Assembly (NCBI GenBank): GCA_018883065.1
Contig: VEQT01000020.1
Span: 1-40,846 of the forward strand
Source of the DNA: Flavobacterium sp.
Lineage (GTDB): Bacteria > Bacteroidota > Bacteroidia > Flavobacteriales > Flavobacteriaceae
Direction of reading: 5' to 3'
Length of the DNA stretch: 40,846 nucleotides
The notes beneath the pieces were generated by a model. The model was not told the DNA's origin and did no database searches. It saw only the letters and a list, made by a program, of their open reading frames with translations. The translations under genes and the position numbers were made by a program. The first letter of the stretch is position 1. Each line of letters begins with the position of its first letter. Below, piece after piece: positions 25,495 to 33,556 of this stretch.

Positions 25495-28377
25495 ATGAAA
25501 AATACAATTTTGTTCAGTTATATAGCGCTATTCTTGTCCTTTAGTAGTGTGGCTCAGGTTACCATTTCACCTGCTACATTTGCGGTTACTGATCCCATTA
25601 CTATAACTGTCTCTTTTGCAAGCGCAACGTGTAATACAATGGGTGCTAATCCTGCAAAAGTCTATATGCACGCAGGTATTGGAAATGATGCCAATCCATG
25701 GGGATTTAACGTAATCGGCAATTGGGGCCAAGACAATGGGGTTGGATACATGACCAATAATGGCAACGGAACGTGGAGTATCACCATTACACCTAGCACT
25801 TATTTTAACTTGAATGCTACCCAACAAGCAACAGCTACCCGAATGGGTATGGTGTTTAGAAATGCCACCGGCACGCAAACACTAAAATTGGCGCCAAGCT
25901 GTGGAGATTTCTTTTTTAATGTAGGGTATTTCCAAGTTAACCTAACCGCCCCATTGGTAAATAGCACAAATTTGATAAACAGTGGCAGTAATTTTAATGT
26001 GCAAGCAACCAACACCAATGGAGTAGCAAATTATGATTTGAAAGCCAATGGAGTGAGTCTAAATACTGCAACGGGAGTTAGTTCATATAATTATACCCAT
26101 ACCAACATCACAAGCAATCAAAATTATGAATTAACGGTTACACAAGGAACAGAATCGCAAACCAAGAGTTTTATTGCCCTTGTTAATCCTGGATTAATTA
26201 ATCAAGCTTTACCCAGTAATGTGGTAGAAGGAATTAATTATAATCCGACAGATGCAACCAAAGCTACCTTGGTTTTGGATGCGCCCAATAAAGAATACGT
26301 GTATGTAGCCGGTAGTTTTAACAACTACCAACCCACAGGGGTCTATGCAATGAAAAAAGACCCAAGTTCAACTAAATTTTGGTTAGAACTTACTGGCTTA
26401 GTTCCCGGACAAACCTATACGTACCAGTATTGGGTGGGCGATGCAAATCCAATAGCCAATTCACCCGCTTTAGTCAAAACGGCTGATCCCTATTCTACCT
26501 TGGTTCTATCCCCGTTTGATGATCCATACATCCCGGCAACCAGCTATCCAAATTTACCTGCCTATCCAACAGGACAAAGCAGAGAAGTTACCGTATTAAA
26601 AACGGGGCAAACTCCCTACAATTGGCAAGTAACTAATTTCAATAAACCCAAAAAAGAAGACCTTGTGGTTTATGAAGTATTGGTTCGTGATTTTGCCTCA
26701 CGACGCAACTTTCAGGATTTAATTGATCGTATAGGATATTTTAAAAATTTAAATATCAATGCGATTCAATTAATGCCCGTTATGGAATTTGAAGGCAACG
26801 AAAGTTGGGGATACAATACCTCCTTTCATATGGCCTTGGATAAATTTTATGGAACTCCCGATAAAATGAAAGAACTGGTTGATGTGTGTCACCAAAACGG
26901 GATTGCCGTAATTCTAGATGTAGCATTAAATCATGCCTTTGGACGTAACCCCATGAACCGCATGTGGATGTCTGATCCAGATGGAGATGGTTGGGGTGGC
27001 CCAAGTACTGACAGCCCTTACTTTAATGTAACAGCAACTCACAGTTACAGTGTAGGTAGTGATTTTAACCACCAACAAGCACGCACCAAAACGTATGTAA
27101 AGCGAGTAGTAAAACAATGGATCGAAGAATTTAAAATTGATGGATTTCGATGGGATTTAACCAAAGGTTTTACACAAAACTGCACCGGTAGTGACGCCTG
27201 TACCAATTCATATCAGCAAGACCGTGTTGATGTTTTAAAAGAGTACGCCGATTATTCGTGGAGTTTAGATCCGTCTCATTATGTTATTTTCGAACATTTG
27301 GGTGCCGACAACGAAGAACAGCAATGGGCCAACTACCGCATCAACGAGACACCCAGTAAAGGAGTCATGATGTGGGGTGAAATGTTTGCCGCCTATAAAC
27401 AGTTGGCAATGGGCTATTCTTCAAATGCGGATATTACACGCATGGGACATGTAAGCCATGGTTTTAATGCCAAACGCGTAATAGGATATCCGGAAAGTCA
27501 CGACAAAGACCGAGTGATGTATGAAGCAATAACTTATGGAAATACGGGTGGAACAAATCCACCCAATAACAACTTAAACAACGCATTGGGAAGAATGTCG
27601 GCTATTGGAGCCACATCAATTTTAGTTCCAGGACCTAAAATGATTTGGCATTTTGCTGAATTGGGGATGAACGATTCCATTTACACCTGTTCAAATGGGA
27701 CTGTTAATTCTGAATCAGATGCAACTGCAGGTGATTGTAAATTAGATACAAAACCGCAACCTCAGTGGGTTAACAATTGGCTTACTAGCCCTCAAAGAGC
27801 ACCTATCTATGCCAATTATTCCCGACTGATTGACTTAAAAATCAATGAACCCGTATTTGAAGGCAATTATGCCATCAGCCCAAATGGAACTAATTTATAT
27901 CAACGTATATATATATTTGACACAAGCTTACCTGCCAATCAAATACAAAATGTAGTGGTTTTGGCCAACTTTTCAAGTTCAACTGCCAACATTACTCCTG
28001 ATTTTCCATTTACAGGAACCTGGTACAATTTAATGGATGACACAAGTATAAGCGTAACGAGCACTACAGCGCAATTGAGTATTGGTGCCGGACAATTTAG
28101 AGTGTATGGAAACCGACCAAGCACTTTATCTGCCTCTACATTTGATCCATTAGAAGATGTGAAAATTTACCCGAATCCAAGTAGTTCATACTTCAGTATC
28201 TCAAAAGCAGTAAATCAAGCGGATATATTTACTACAACTGGACAACTTGTTCGTTCTTTTGGAGCTGAATTAGAAGGATACCAATACAACATTTCGGATT
28301 TGTCAAAAGGACTATATTTAGTTAAAATAACCGACGAAAACGGACGAAGTAAACTCATTAAGTTTGTAAAAAACTAA
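25495..28377 (+). CDS. Multidomain GH13 alpha-amylase exported by the type IX system
   Basis: A 960-residue enzyme. Signal peptide 1-20 (ending S-V-A-Q), N-terminal beta domains (about 22-260), then a CBM48/E-set-like module (about 285-350, Y-V-Y-V-A-G-S-F-N-N-Y-Q-P). The GH13 barrel spans about 385-860, with D-V-A-L-N-H, G-F-R-W-D554 (nucleophile), F-E600 (acid/base) and E-S-H-D670. The last ~75 residues are a type A T9SS sorting domain, with I-Y-P-N-P, L-S-K-G-L-Y-L-V-K and K-F-V-K-N. It is therefore secreted or surface-attached and makes the first cuts in starch. A terminator follows. Confidence 0.93.
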   Translation: MKNTILFSYIALFLSFSSVAQVTISPATFAVTDPITITVSFASATCNTMGANPAKVYMHAGIGNDANPWGFNVIGNWGQDNGVGYMTNNGNGTWSITITPSTYFNLNATQQATATRMGMVFRNATGTQTLKLAPSCGDFFFNVGYFQVNLTAPLVNSTNLINSGSNFNVQATNTNGVANYDLKANGVSLNTATGVSSYNYTHTNITSNQNYELTVTQGTESQTKSFIALVNPGLINQALPSNVVEGINYNPTDATKATLVLDAPNKEYVYVAGSFNNYQPTGVYAMKKDPSSTKFWLELTGLVPGQTYTYQYWVGDANPIANSPALVKTADPYSTLVLSPFDDPYIPATSYPNLPAYPTGQSREVTVLKTGQTPYNWQVTNFNKPKKEDLVVYEVLVRDFASRRNFQDLIDRIGYFKNLNINAIQLMPVMEFEGNESWGYNTSFHMALDKFYGTPDKMKELVDVCHQNGIAVILDVALNHAFGRNPMNRMWMSDPDGDGWGGPSTDSPYFNVTATHSYSVGSDFNHQQARTKTYVKRVVKQWIEEFKIDGFRWDLTKGFTQNCTGSDACTNSYQQDRVDVLKEYADYSWSLDPSHYVIFEHLGADNEEQQWANYRINETPSKGVMMWGEMFAAYKQLAMGYSSNADITRMGHVSHGFNAKRVIGYPESHDKDRVMYEAITYGNTGGTNPPNNNLNNALGRMSAIGATSILVPGPKMIWHFAELGMNDSIYTCSNGTVNSESDATAGDCKLDTKPQPQWVNNWLTSPQRAPIYANYSRLIDLKINEPVFEGNYAISPNGTNLYQRIYIFDTSLPANQIQNVVVLANFSSSTANITPDFPFTGTWYNLMDDTSISVTSTTAQLSIGAGQFRVYGNRPSTLSASTFDPLEDVKIYPNPSSSYFSISKAVNQADIFTTTGQLVRSFGAELEGYQYNISDLSKGLYLVKITDENGRSKLIKFVKN

Positions 28378-28394
28378 TACTTTAAAACCAATGT

Positions 28395-28426
28395 AAAAAT
28401 CCCGACTCATCCTCGGGATTTTTTTT
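28395..28426 (+). terminator. Rho-independent terminator of the susCDE-amylase operon
   Basis: Stem AAAAATCCCGA (28395-28405) pairs with TCGGGATTTTT (28413-28423) around a 7-nt loop, followed by more T. It lies 18 bp after the amylase stop codon. The A/T tract on both sides could also let it work in reverse. Confidence 0.88.
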
Positions 28427-28506
28427 ATGTAGTTCATCGGTTTCTCTTGTTTATAACTGAGAGGAAACAAGCTATTCATTACATTTGTTATCCCAAAAAT
28501 AGCCTT

Positions 28507-28989
28507 ATGCCTTGGTTTGTAGTATACACAAAACCCCGTAACGAAAAAAAAGTAGCCGAACAGCTTGAAAAATTAGGAATTACAGCCTACTGTCCCATGA
28601 CTATTCAAGTTCGACAATGGTCTGACCGGAAGAAAAAAGTAGAGGTCCCTTTATTAAACTCGTATGTATTTGTTCAGCTAGCAGAAGCCGATCGAAAATT
28701 GGTTTTTGAAGTTCCAGGAATTGTTCGGTATTTGTTCTGGTTGGGCGAGCCCGCAATTGTTCGAGACGAAGAAATAAAGACTTTACAAAATTGGCTTTCT
28801 CTTGATTTTGCAGAACTCGAAGTAAAGTCGCTCAAACCCGGAGATACAATCATGCTTAAAGAAGGTGCATTTAAAAATCAAGAAGCGCGCATAAAAACAA
28901 TCTCAAAAAACAAAATGCAGTTGGTGCTAACTTCCTTGGGAATACTTGTAACGCTTACTACTGCTGCAGTTTCTCCAAATCTAAAATAG
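28507..28989 (+). CDS. UpxY-like NusG-family transcription antiterminator
   Basis: A 160-residue protein, read from the ATG at 28507 (MPWFVVYTKPRNEKK), 20 bp after a TACATTTG -7-like box at 28480-28487. The NusG N-terminal domain spans residues 1-95, with W-F-V-V-Y-T-K-P and Y-V-F-V, and a KOW-like domain (L-K-P-G-D-T-I-M-L-K-E-G) follows. UpxY proteins antiterminate specific long operons, usually polysaccharide loci they head. Here no such operon follows. The gene is convergent with the MmcQ/YjbR gene and overlaps it by 32 bp. Its target is unknown; it may act on a distant locus. Confidence 0.88.
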   Translation: MPWFVVYTKPRNEKKVAEQLEKLGITAYCPMTIQVRQWSDRKKKVEVPLLNSYVFVQLAEADRKLVFEVPGIVRYLFWLGEPAIVRDEEIKTLQNWLSLDFAELEVKSLKPGDTIMLKEGAFKNQEARIKTISKNKMQLVLTSLGILVTLTTAAVSPNLK

Positions 28990-29338
28990 TTTGCTTCAGT
29001 TTTTTGGTTAAGCCATTGTATACTAATGTATACGATTCGTCCACCATTTGCAATACCCGTTTATCCGAAACATCCCCATTGCAATCAACTGTATTCCAAT
29101 GCATTTTATTTGAATGATAACCCGGACGAACGGATGCATACCGTTCACGTAGTGCTTCATTCTCTTCTGGATCACCTTTTAAATTTAGAGTTGGCCTGTT
29201 ATTCTCCCACTCTTGTAGTGATGTCATGCAAAATATTTTACCCCCTACTTTAAAAACCAAGGTGTCTTCGTCAAATGGAAAATGTTCGGTTGAACCTGGC
29301 TTGGCGATGCAATAGCTATAGACGTCTTGTAAATTCAT
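28958..29338 (-). CDS. MmcQ/YjbR-family protein
   Basis: A 126-residue cytosolic protein with an ATG at 29338. Family features are P-G-S-T-E-H-F-P-F-D-E-D-T-L-V-F-K-V-G near the N terminus and P-G-Y-H-S-N-K-M-H-W-N-T-V in the middle, as in the CyaY-like fold proteins often labelled DNA-binding. Their biological role is not well defined. The C terminus overlaps the convergent UpxY-like gene by 32 bp. Confidence 0.87.
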   Translation of the reverse strand: MNLQDVYSYCIAKPGSTEHFPFDEDTLVFKVGGKIFCMTSLQEWENNRPTLNLKGDPEENEALRERYASVRPGYHSNKMHWNTVDCNGDVSDKRVLQMVDESYTLVYNGLTKKLKQTILDLEKLQQ

Positions 29339-29475
29339 AGTAGATTGGTTTTTTCAAAACTACATTCTTTTTTTGAAATTGAACGGATAAAATATCCTGT
29401 TTTAGTTGGTGAAAAACGAGTACAAAACCACTTTTTATTTGACATTTTTCTACAATGTACAATCCGTAAAATTCC

Positions 29476-29483
29476 TATATTTG
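29476..29483 (+). promoter_or_regulatory. Possible -7 element of the dipeptidase gene
   Basis: TATATTTG matches TAnnTTTG, 23 bp before the dipeptidase start codon. No TTG is seen at the usual distance, so this is a half match only. Confidence 0.4.
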
Positions 29484-29506
29484 ACTCACAAATTGTATAA
29501 AATGAT

Positions 29507-30892
29507 ATGGACGATATAAAGAAATACGTACAAGAACATAAAGATCGATTTATTTCAGAACTAATTGACTTGTTAAAAATACCATCGGTAAGTGCCGATA
29601 CCGCTTATTCGCAAGATGTTTTTGATACCGCCGAAGCTGTAAAAGTGAGTTTAGAAAAAGCAGGTGTTGATTTTGCCGAAATTTGTGACACGCCTGGCTA
29701 TCCTATCGTTTATGGACAAAAAATAATTGACCCCAATTTACCTACCGTATTGGTCTATGGCCATTACGATGTGCAACCACCCGATCCAATTGAGTTGTGG
29801 ACATCGCCGCCTTTTGAACCTGTAATTAAACCCACTGAAATACATCCAGAAGGGGCCATTTTTGCACGCGGTTCTTGTGATGACAAAGGCCAAATGTACA
29901 TGCACGTGAAGGCATTTGAATATATGGTTCAATCCAATACCTTGCCTTGCAATGTAAAATTCATGATTGAGGGAGAAGAAGAAGTGGGCTCCAAAAGTTT
30001 AGGTTGGTTTGTAGAGCGCAATCAAGAAAAACTCAAAAACGACGTGATCTTGATTTCAGATACAGGCATGATTTCAAATCAACAACCTTCTATTACAACC
30101 GGATTACGTGGCTTGAGTTATGTAGAAGTAGAGGTTACAGGACCGAACCGCGATTTACACTCCGGATTGTATGGTGGTGCCGTAGCCAATCCGATTAATG
30201 TTTTAACCAAAATGATTGCTTCGTTACACGACGAAAACAACCACATTACTATTCCCGGTTTTTACGAAGCTGTCGAGGAACTCACCCAGGCCGAACGTGC
30301 CGAAATGGCCAAGGCACCTTTTTCATTAGACAATTACAAAAAATCCTTGGATTTAAATGATGTATATGGCGAAGCCGGCTATGTAACCAACGAACGTAAT
30401 TCCATCCGACCCACACTTGACGTGAACGGGATTTGGGGTGGGTATATCGGTGAAGGCGCCAAAACTGTAATTGCCAGCAAGGCCTACGCTAAAATTTCTA
30501 TGCGCTTGGTGCCACACCAAGATTGGCAAACCATTACACAATTATTTAAAACTCATTTTGAGCGCATTGCGCCCAGTAGCGTAACCGTAAAAGTGACCGA
30601 ACACCACGGCGGACAAGCCTATGTTACGCCTATAGATAGCATTGGCTACCAAGCAGCAAACAAAGCCTACACCGAAACCTTTGGCGTACCCGCGATTCCA
30701 GTGCGTTCGGGTGGAAGTATTCCTATAGTTGCCTTGTTTGAAAAAGAACTCAAAAGCAAAACCATCTTGATGGGATTTGGTCTCGACAGCGATGCCATAC
30801 ATTCACCCAATGAACATTTTGGCATTTTCAACTACTTAAAAGGTATCGAAACCATTCCGTTGTTTTACAAGTATTTTGTGGAGTTGAGTTAA
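29507..30892 (+). CDS. M20-family dipeptidase
   Basis: A 461-residue cytosolic metallopeptidase. Zinc-binding motifs: Y-G-H86-Y-D88-V-Q-P-P-D, R-G-S-C-D-D-K-G (D124/D125) and I-E-G-E-E-E-V-G-S (153-161). The dimerisation lid contains D-L-H-S-G-L-Y-G-G. The C-terminal metal ligand is in D-S-D-A-I-H-S-P-N-E-H. This is the CNDP/dipeptidase branch of M20. It probably cleaves dipeptides; the exact substrate is not readable. It is a single gene with its own upstream region, convergent with the glycosyltransferase gene. Confidence 0.92.
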   Translation: MDDIKKYVQEHKDRFISELIDLLKIPSVSADTAYSQDVFDTAEAVKVSLEKAGVDFAEICDTPGYPIVYGQKIIDPNLPTVLVYGHYDVQPPDPIELWTSPPFEPVIKPTEIHPEGAIFARGSCDDKGQMYMHVKAFEYMVQSNTLPCNVKFMIEGEEEVGSKSLGWFVERNQEKLKNDVILISDTGMISNQQPSITTGLRGLSYVEVEVTGPNRDLHSGLYGGAVANPINVLTKMIASLHDENNHITIPGFYEAVEELTQAERAEMAKAPFSLDNYKKSLDLNDVYGEAGYVTNERNSIRPTLDVNGIWGGYIGEGAKTVIASKAYAKISMRLVPHQDWQTITQLFKTHFERIAPSSVTVKVTEHHGGQAYVTPIDSIGYQAANKAYTETFGVPAIPVRSGGSIPIVALFEKELKSKTILMGFGLDSDAIHSPNEHFGIFNYLKGIETIPLFYKYFVELS

Positions 30893-30893
30893 G

Positions 30894-30983
30894 TCAAGTT
30901 TCAGGTTTCAGGTTTCAGGTTTCATAAAAAAACGTATTAAGTTAGGATATTAACTATCAAATGAGTTGAAACCTGAAACTTGA
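30894..30983. repeat. 17-bp inverted repeat between convergent genes
   Basis: TCAAGTTTCAGGTTTCA (30894-30910) is perfectly complementary to 30967-30983, with a 56-bp interval. The left arm continues as three tandem TTTCAGG units. The right arm and its flank form the 26-bp sequence also found at 15999-16024. It may act as a bidirectional terminator, but it looks mainly like a dispersed genomic repeat. Confidence 0.7.
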
Positions 30984-30992
30984 AACAAAAAA

Positions 30993-32225
30993 TCATTTCC
31001 CCTTCTCCTCAATCCACTTCGACAAATATTTGGTGCTTTGCAAGCTGTGGTGATGCAATAGTGCGCCAATAAAATTTGTAGCGCGGTGAGTTGCTATGTG
31101 TTCAAGTAAGTAGTTAATCTGATCAATAAACGGCATAGCAAACTGGTTTTTGTCAAATCGTGTATTCACCAATTGCACGCCATTTTTTTGGGCTTTACAC
31201 CAGTTGTCTTCATTTTGATACAACCAAACGGCTGCCTCTACAAAGGCATTTTTCTCATCGGTTATAATCCCATTCCAAGGCAAATCACCGTGCATTGATT
31301 CGGCACCCATGGTTGTCGTTACACTTGGTGTTCCGCAGCACATGGCTTCCACTAATTTGCCTTTGGCTCCCGCGCCAAATGGAATGGGTGCCAATAAAAC
31401 CCGAGCGTTTTGTAGTACTTCTTGCGCCGATTTGGCTCTGCCCAAAACCAAAAAACGTTCGCTGGGTTTGTGTAATTCTAGTGCTTTCTGTGGTGGATAG
31501 GCGCCGTATATTTTAAGGTTTGCCGTTGGTATGTGTTTGGATAATATCGGCCAAATGTGCTGCTTTAAATACAAAACCGTTTGCCAATTGGGCTCGTGCA
31601 AAAAGTTTCCGATGAATACAAAATCACTTCGTACATCAAATTTAGGCCAACTGGCTTCTTCTTTGGCCGTAATTGGCTCTGACAATAATGGCAAATAAAA
31701 CAATAAATTGTGGTTAATGCCAAAGGTGTTTTGCAACAAATCCAGTTCGAATTCTGAGATAATCAGCGAGAGGTCGCAACGTAAAATACTGGCAATTTCA
31801 CGTTTTGCGACATCTGAAAATAAATCGGCGGGGATTAAATCCCGTTTTTGTTTGTGGGCTTTTTGTCTGGCCAAGCGCAAACAATGCAGGTCTTCGGTAT
31901 CTAAAATACGCAGCGCATTGGGGCACTGTTCGGCCACGCGCCAACCAAATTGTTCTTCGGTTACAAAGCGATCAAAGAGCACAACTTGTGGGTTGAGCGC
32001 TTGCACATAGGCGTCAAAACTGCTGTGGTTTAGGCGAATTTCTTGAGTAGAAATTCCTTTAGAAAGGAGGTCAGCCGAATGGGGCGATGTACTCGCAGCC
32101 GAAGCAAAATGTATGTCCCAATTTGTATTGGCAAACAGTTCGATGAGATGCAACATGTGGCTGCCAGCTGCCGATGAATTGGGCTCAGGCCAAACTAAAC
32201 CTATAATGAGTATTTTTTTTTGCAT
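30993..32225 (-). CDS. Glycosyltransferase, GT4-like
   Basis: A 410-residue protein with an ATG at 32225. The N-terminal Rossmann half starts with K-K-I-L-I-I-G-L-V-W-P-E-P-N-S-S-A-A-G-S. The C-terminal half has D-F-V-F-I-G-N-F, L-K-I-Y-G-A-Y-P-P and the donor-binding stretch A-P-I-P-F-G-A-G-A-K-G-K-L-V-E-A-M, then G-T-P-S-V-T-T. This is the retaining GT-B fold. Sugar donor and acceptor are unknown. There are no neighbouring polysaccharide genes, so the pathway is not indicated by context. Confidence 0.82.
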   Translation of the reverse strand: MQKKILIIGLVWPEPNSSAAGSHMLHLIELFANTNWDIHFASAASTSPHSADLLSKGISTQEIRLNHSSFDAYVQALNPQVVLFDRFVTEEQFGWRVAEQCPNALRILDTEDLHCLRLARQKAHKQKRDLIPADLFSDVAKREIASILRCDLSLIISEFELDLLQNTFGINHNLLFYLPLLSEPITAKEEASWPKFDVRSDFVFIGNFLHEPNWQTVLYLKQHIWPILSKHIPTANLKIYGAYPPQKALELHKPSERFLVLGRAKSAQEVLQNARVLLAPIPFGAGAKGKLVEAMCCGTPSVTTTMGAESMHGDLPWNGIITDEKNAFVEAAVWLYQNEDNWCKAQKNGVQLVNTRFDKNQFAMPFIDQINYLLEHIATHRATNFIGALLHHHSLQSTKYLSKWIEEKGK

Positions 32226-32435
32226 ACTACAAGAAGTTGTCGAAAGGTAGGAATTTTTTGCAGTTGCCTATTCAATACCAAACTCAAAAAAATAGTGATT
32301 GTAGAATTTAAGTTTGCAAAATTCATAAGACCCAATTGCCCAATAACTTGAGATCTTCAAAGTAATAATTATCGATTTTCGAGCTAGTTTTGCTTACTTT
32401 GCAGCATGTAAATAGATCTTGCATGAAATTGTAGC

Positions 32436-33206
32436 ATGAAAATTACCATTCACATCCAGTCCATTCCGTACACTGTTGATTTTGCTGAACCAATTGACAT
32501 CTCTTTACCCCTAAGCGATTCAGATCAAAATCCATTGGCGTGGTACCTTGAAAAACCCCGTATTGAACCCGTAAAAACGGCTAACTGGGTGGGACAAGTA
32601 GCGCAAGGGAGCTCAACTAATTTTAACAACATTTTTTTTAATCCACACGGACATGGAACGCATACTGAATGTTTGGGGCATATTACAAAGGAGTTTTATA
32701 GCATCAACCGCTGTTTGACCACCTTCTTTTTTATGGCTGAATTAATTAGCATAACACCTTCACTAGTAGATGGTGATGCGCTAATCACTAAAATACAACT
32801 TGTCGAGTTACTGAAAGATAAAAAACCCGAGGCATTGGTCATTCGAACACTTCCAAATGCAGTCACCAAAAAAAACATAAACTATTCACACACCAACCCG
32901 CCCTATTTGACGCAAGAAGCGGCGGAGTTTATCAGAGAATTGGAAATTAAACATTTACTTATTGATTTACCAAGTGTAGATCGAGAAGTAGACGGTGGAA
33001 AATTGCTAGCACACAAAGCATTTTGGAATGTTACAAATGTAGAACTGCTTAACGCGGATGCGAGGATGGATTGTACCATAACCGAATTAATTTTCGTGCC
33101 AGACACCATAATAGATGGGGCCTTTTTGTTGAATTTGCAAATCGCTTCTTTTGAAAACGACGCCAGCCCTAGTAAACCGGTTTTGTATAGACTAATCAAC
33201 ACGTAA
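32436..33206 (+). CDS. Cyclase-family (kynurenine formamidase-like) hydrolase
   Basis: A 256-residue protein with an ATG at 32436. The metal-binding motif N-P-H-G-H-G-T-H-T-E-C-L-G-H (residues 69-82) corresponds to H-x-G-T-H-x-D-x-P-x-H of the cyclase family, with E78 in place of D. Later motifs are L-L-I-D-L-P-S-V-D-R and L-A-H-K-A-F-W-N. Family members hydrolyse amides or esters, such as N-formylkynurenine; the substrate here is not known, and the altered motif suggests a separate subfamily. It is the last host gene before the tRNA. Confidence 0.83.
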   Translation: MKITIHIQSIPYTVDFAEPIDISLPLSDSDQNPLAWYLEKPRIEPVKTANWVGQVAQGSSTNFNNIFFNPHGHGTHTECLGHITKEFYSINRCLTTFFFMAELISITPSLVDGDALITKIQLVELLKDKKPEALVIRTLPNAVTKKNINYSHTNPPYLTQEAAEFIRELEIKHLLIDLPSVDREVDGGKLLAHKAFWNVTNVELLNADARMDCTITELIFVPDTIIDGAFLLNLQIASFENDASPSKPVLYRLINT

Positions 33207-33288
33207 GTCGACTATAAAAATTTCAAATTGCAAGCAATTAAGGATGCAAATGGCTGTATAAAAGCGTAAATCTTTCTGAAAAGCCCTT

Positions 33289-33317
33289 TTGCTATTTAAA
33301 AAATAAATCTATATTTG
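33289..33317 (+). promoter_or_regulatory. Predicted promoter of tRNA-Leu
   Basis: TTG (33289-33291), an 18-bp spacer and a perfect TAnnTTTG box TATATTTG (33310-33317). The mature tRNA begins 14 bp further on. Confidence 0.7.
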
Positions 33318-33331
33318 CAGCCACATTTCCC

Positions 33332-33413
33332 GCGGGTATGGTGAAATTGGTAGACATGCCAGACTTAGGATCTGGTGCCGCAAGGCGTGTAGGTTCGAGT
33401 CCTATTACCCGCA
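33332..33413 (+). tRNA. tRNA-Leu (anticodon TAG)
   Basis: The 82-nt gene folds fully. Acceptor stem GCGGGTA pairs with TACCCGC, with discriminator A and no encoded CCA. The D arm contains TTGGTAGAC. The anticodon stem CCAGA/TCTGG encloses CTTAGGA, giving anticodon TAG (33366-33368). The long variable arm TGCCGCAAGGCGT is typical of class II tRNAs. The T arm is GTAGG-TTCGAGT-CCTAT. The region downstream looks like an integrated element, so this 3' end is the probable attachment site. Confidence 0.97.
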
Positions 33414-33420
33414 CTTTAAT

Positions 33421-33462
33421 AATCTCTAAAGCGTTAATAATAAACGATTTAGAGATTTTTTA
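33421..33462 (+). terminator. Terminator after tRNA-Leu
   Basis: Stem AATCTCTAAAGCG (33421-33433) pairs with CGATTTAGAGATT (33445-33457), with one mismatch and an 11-nt loop, followed by T-rich TTTTTATTTT. It would end the tRNA transcript. Confidence 0.8.
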
Positions 33463-33469
33463 TTTTAAT

Positions 33470-33490
33470 ATTCCCCGATAATTCCCCGAT
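33470..33490. repeat. Tandem ATTCCCCGAT repeats beside the integration site
   Basis: ATTCCCCGAT occurs at 33470-33479 and 33481-33490, with an 11-bp period. It lies about 57 bp after the tRNA end and may be an integrase or excisionase arm-type binding site. No function is proven. Confidence 0.5.
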
Positions 33491-33556
33491 TTTTGATTTT
33501 ATATGTTAGCTCATTTAATTTCATTAAATTCGATTAATTATAATAAAAGCGATTAA

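Noticed and set aside
30894..30983. The 17-bp inverted repeat as an ordinary terminator pair
   Set aside because: The arms are 56 bp apart and one arm matches a dispersed repeat exactly, so a repeat origin is preferred, although a termination effect is possible.
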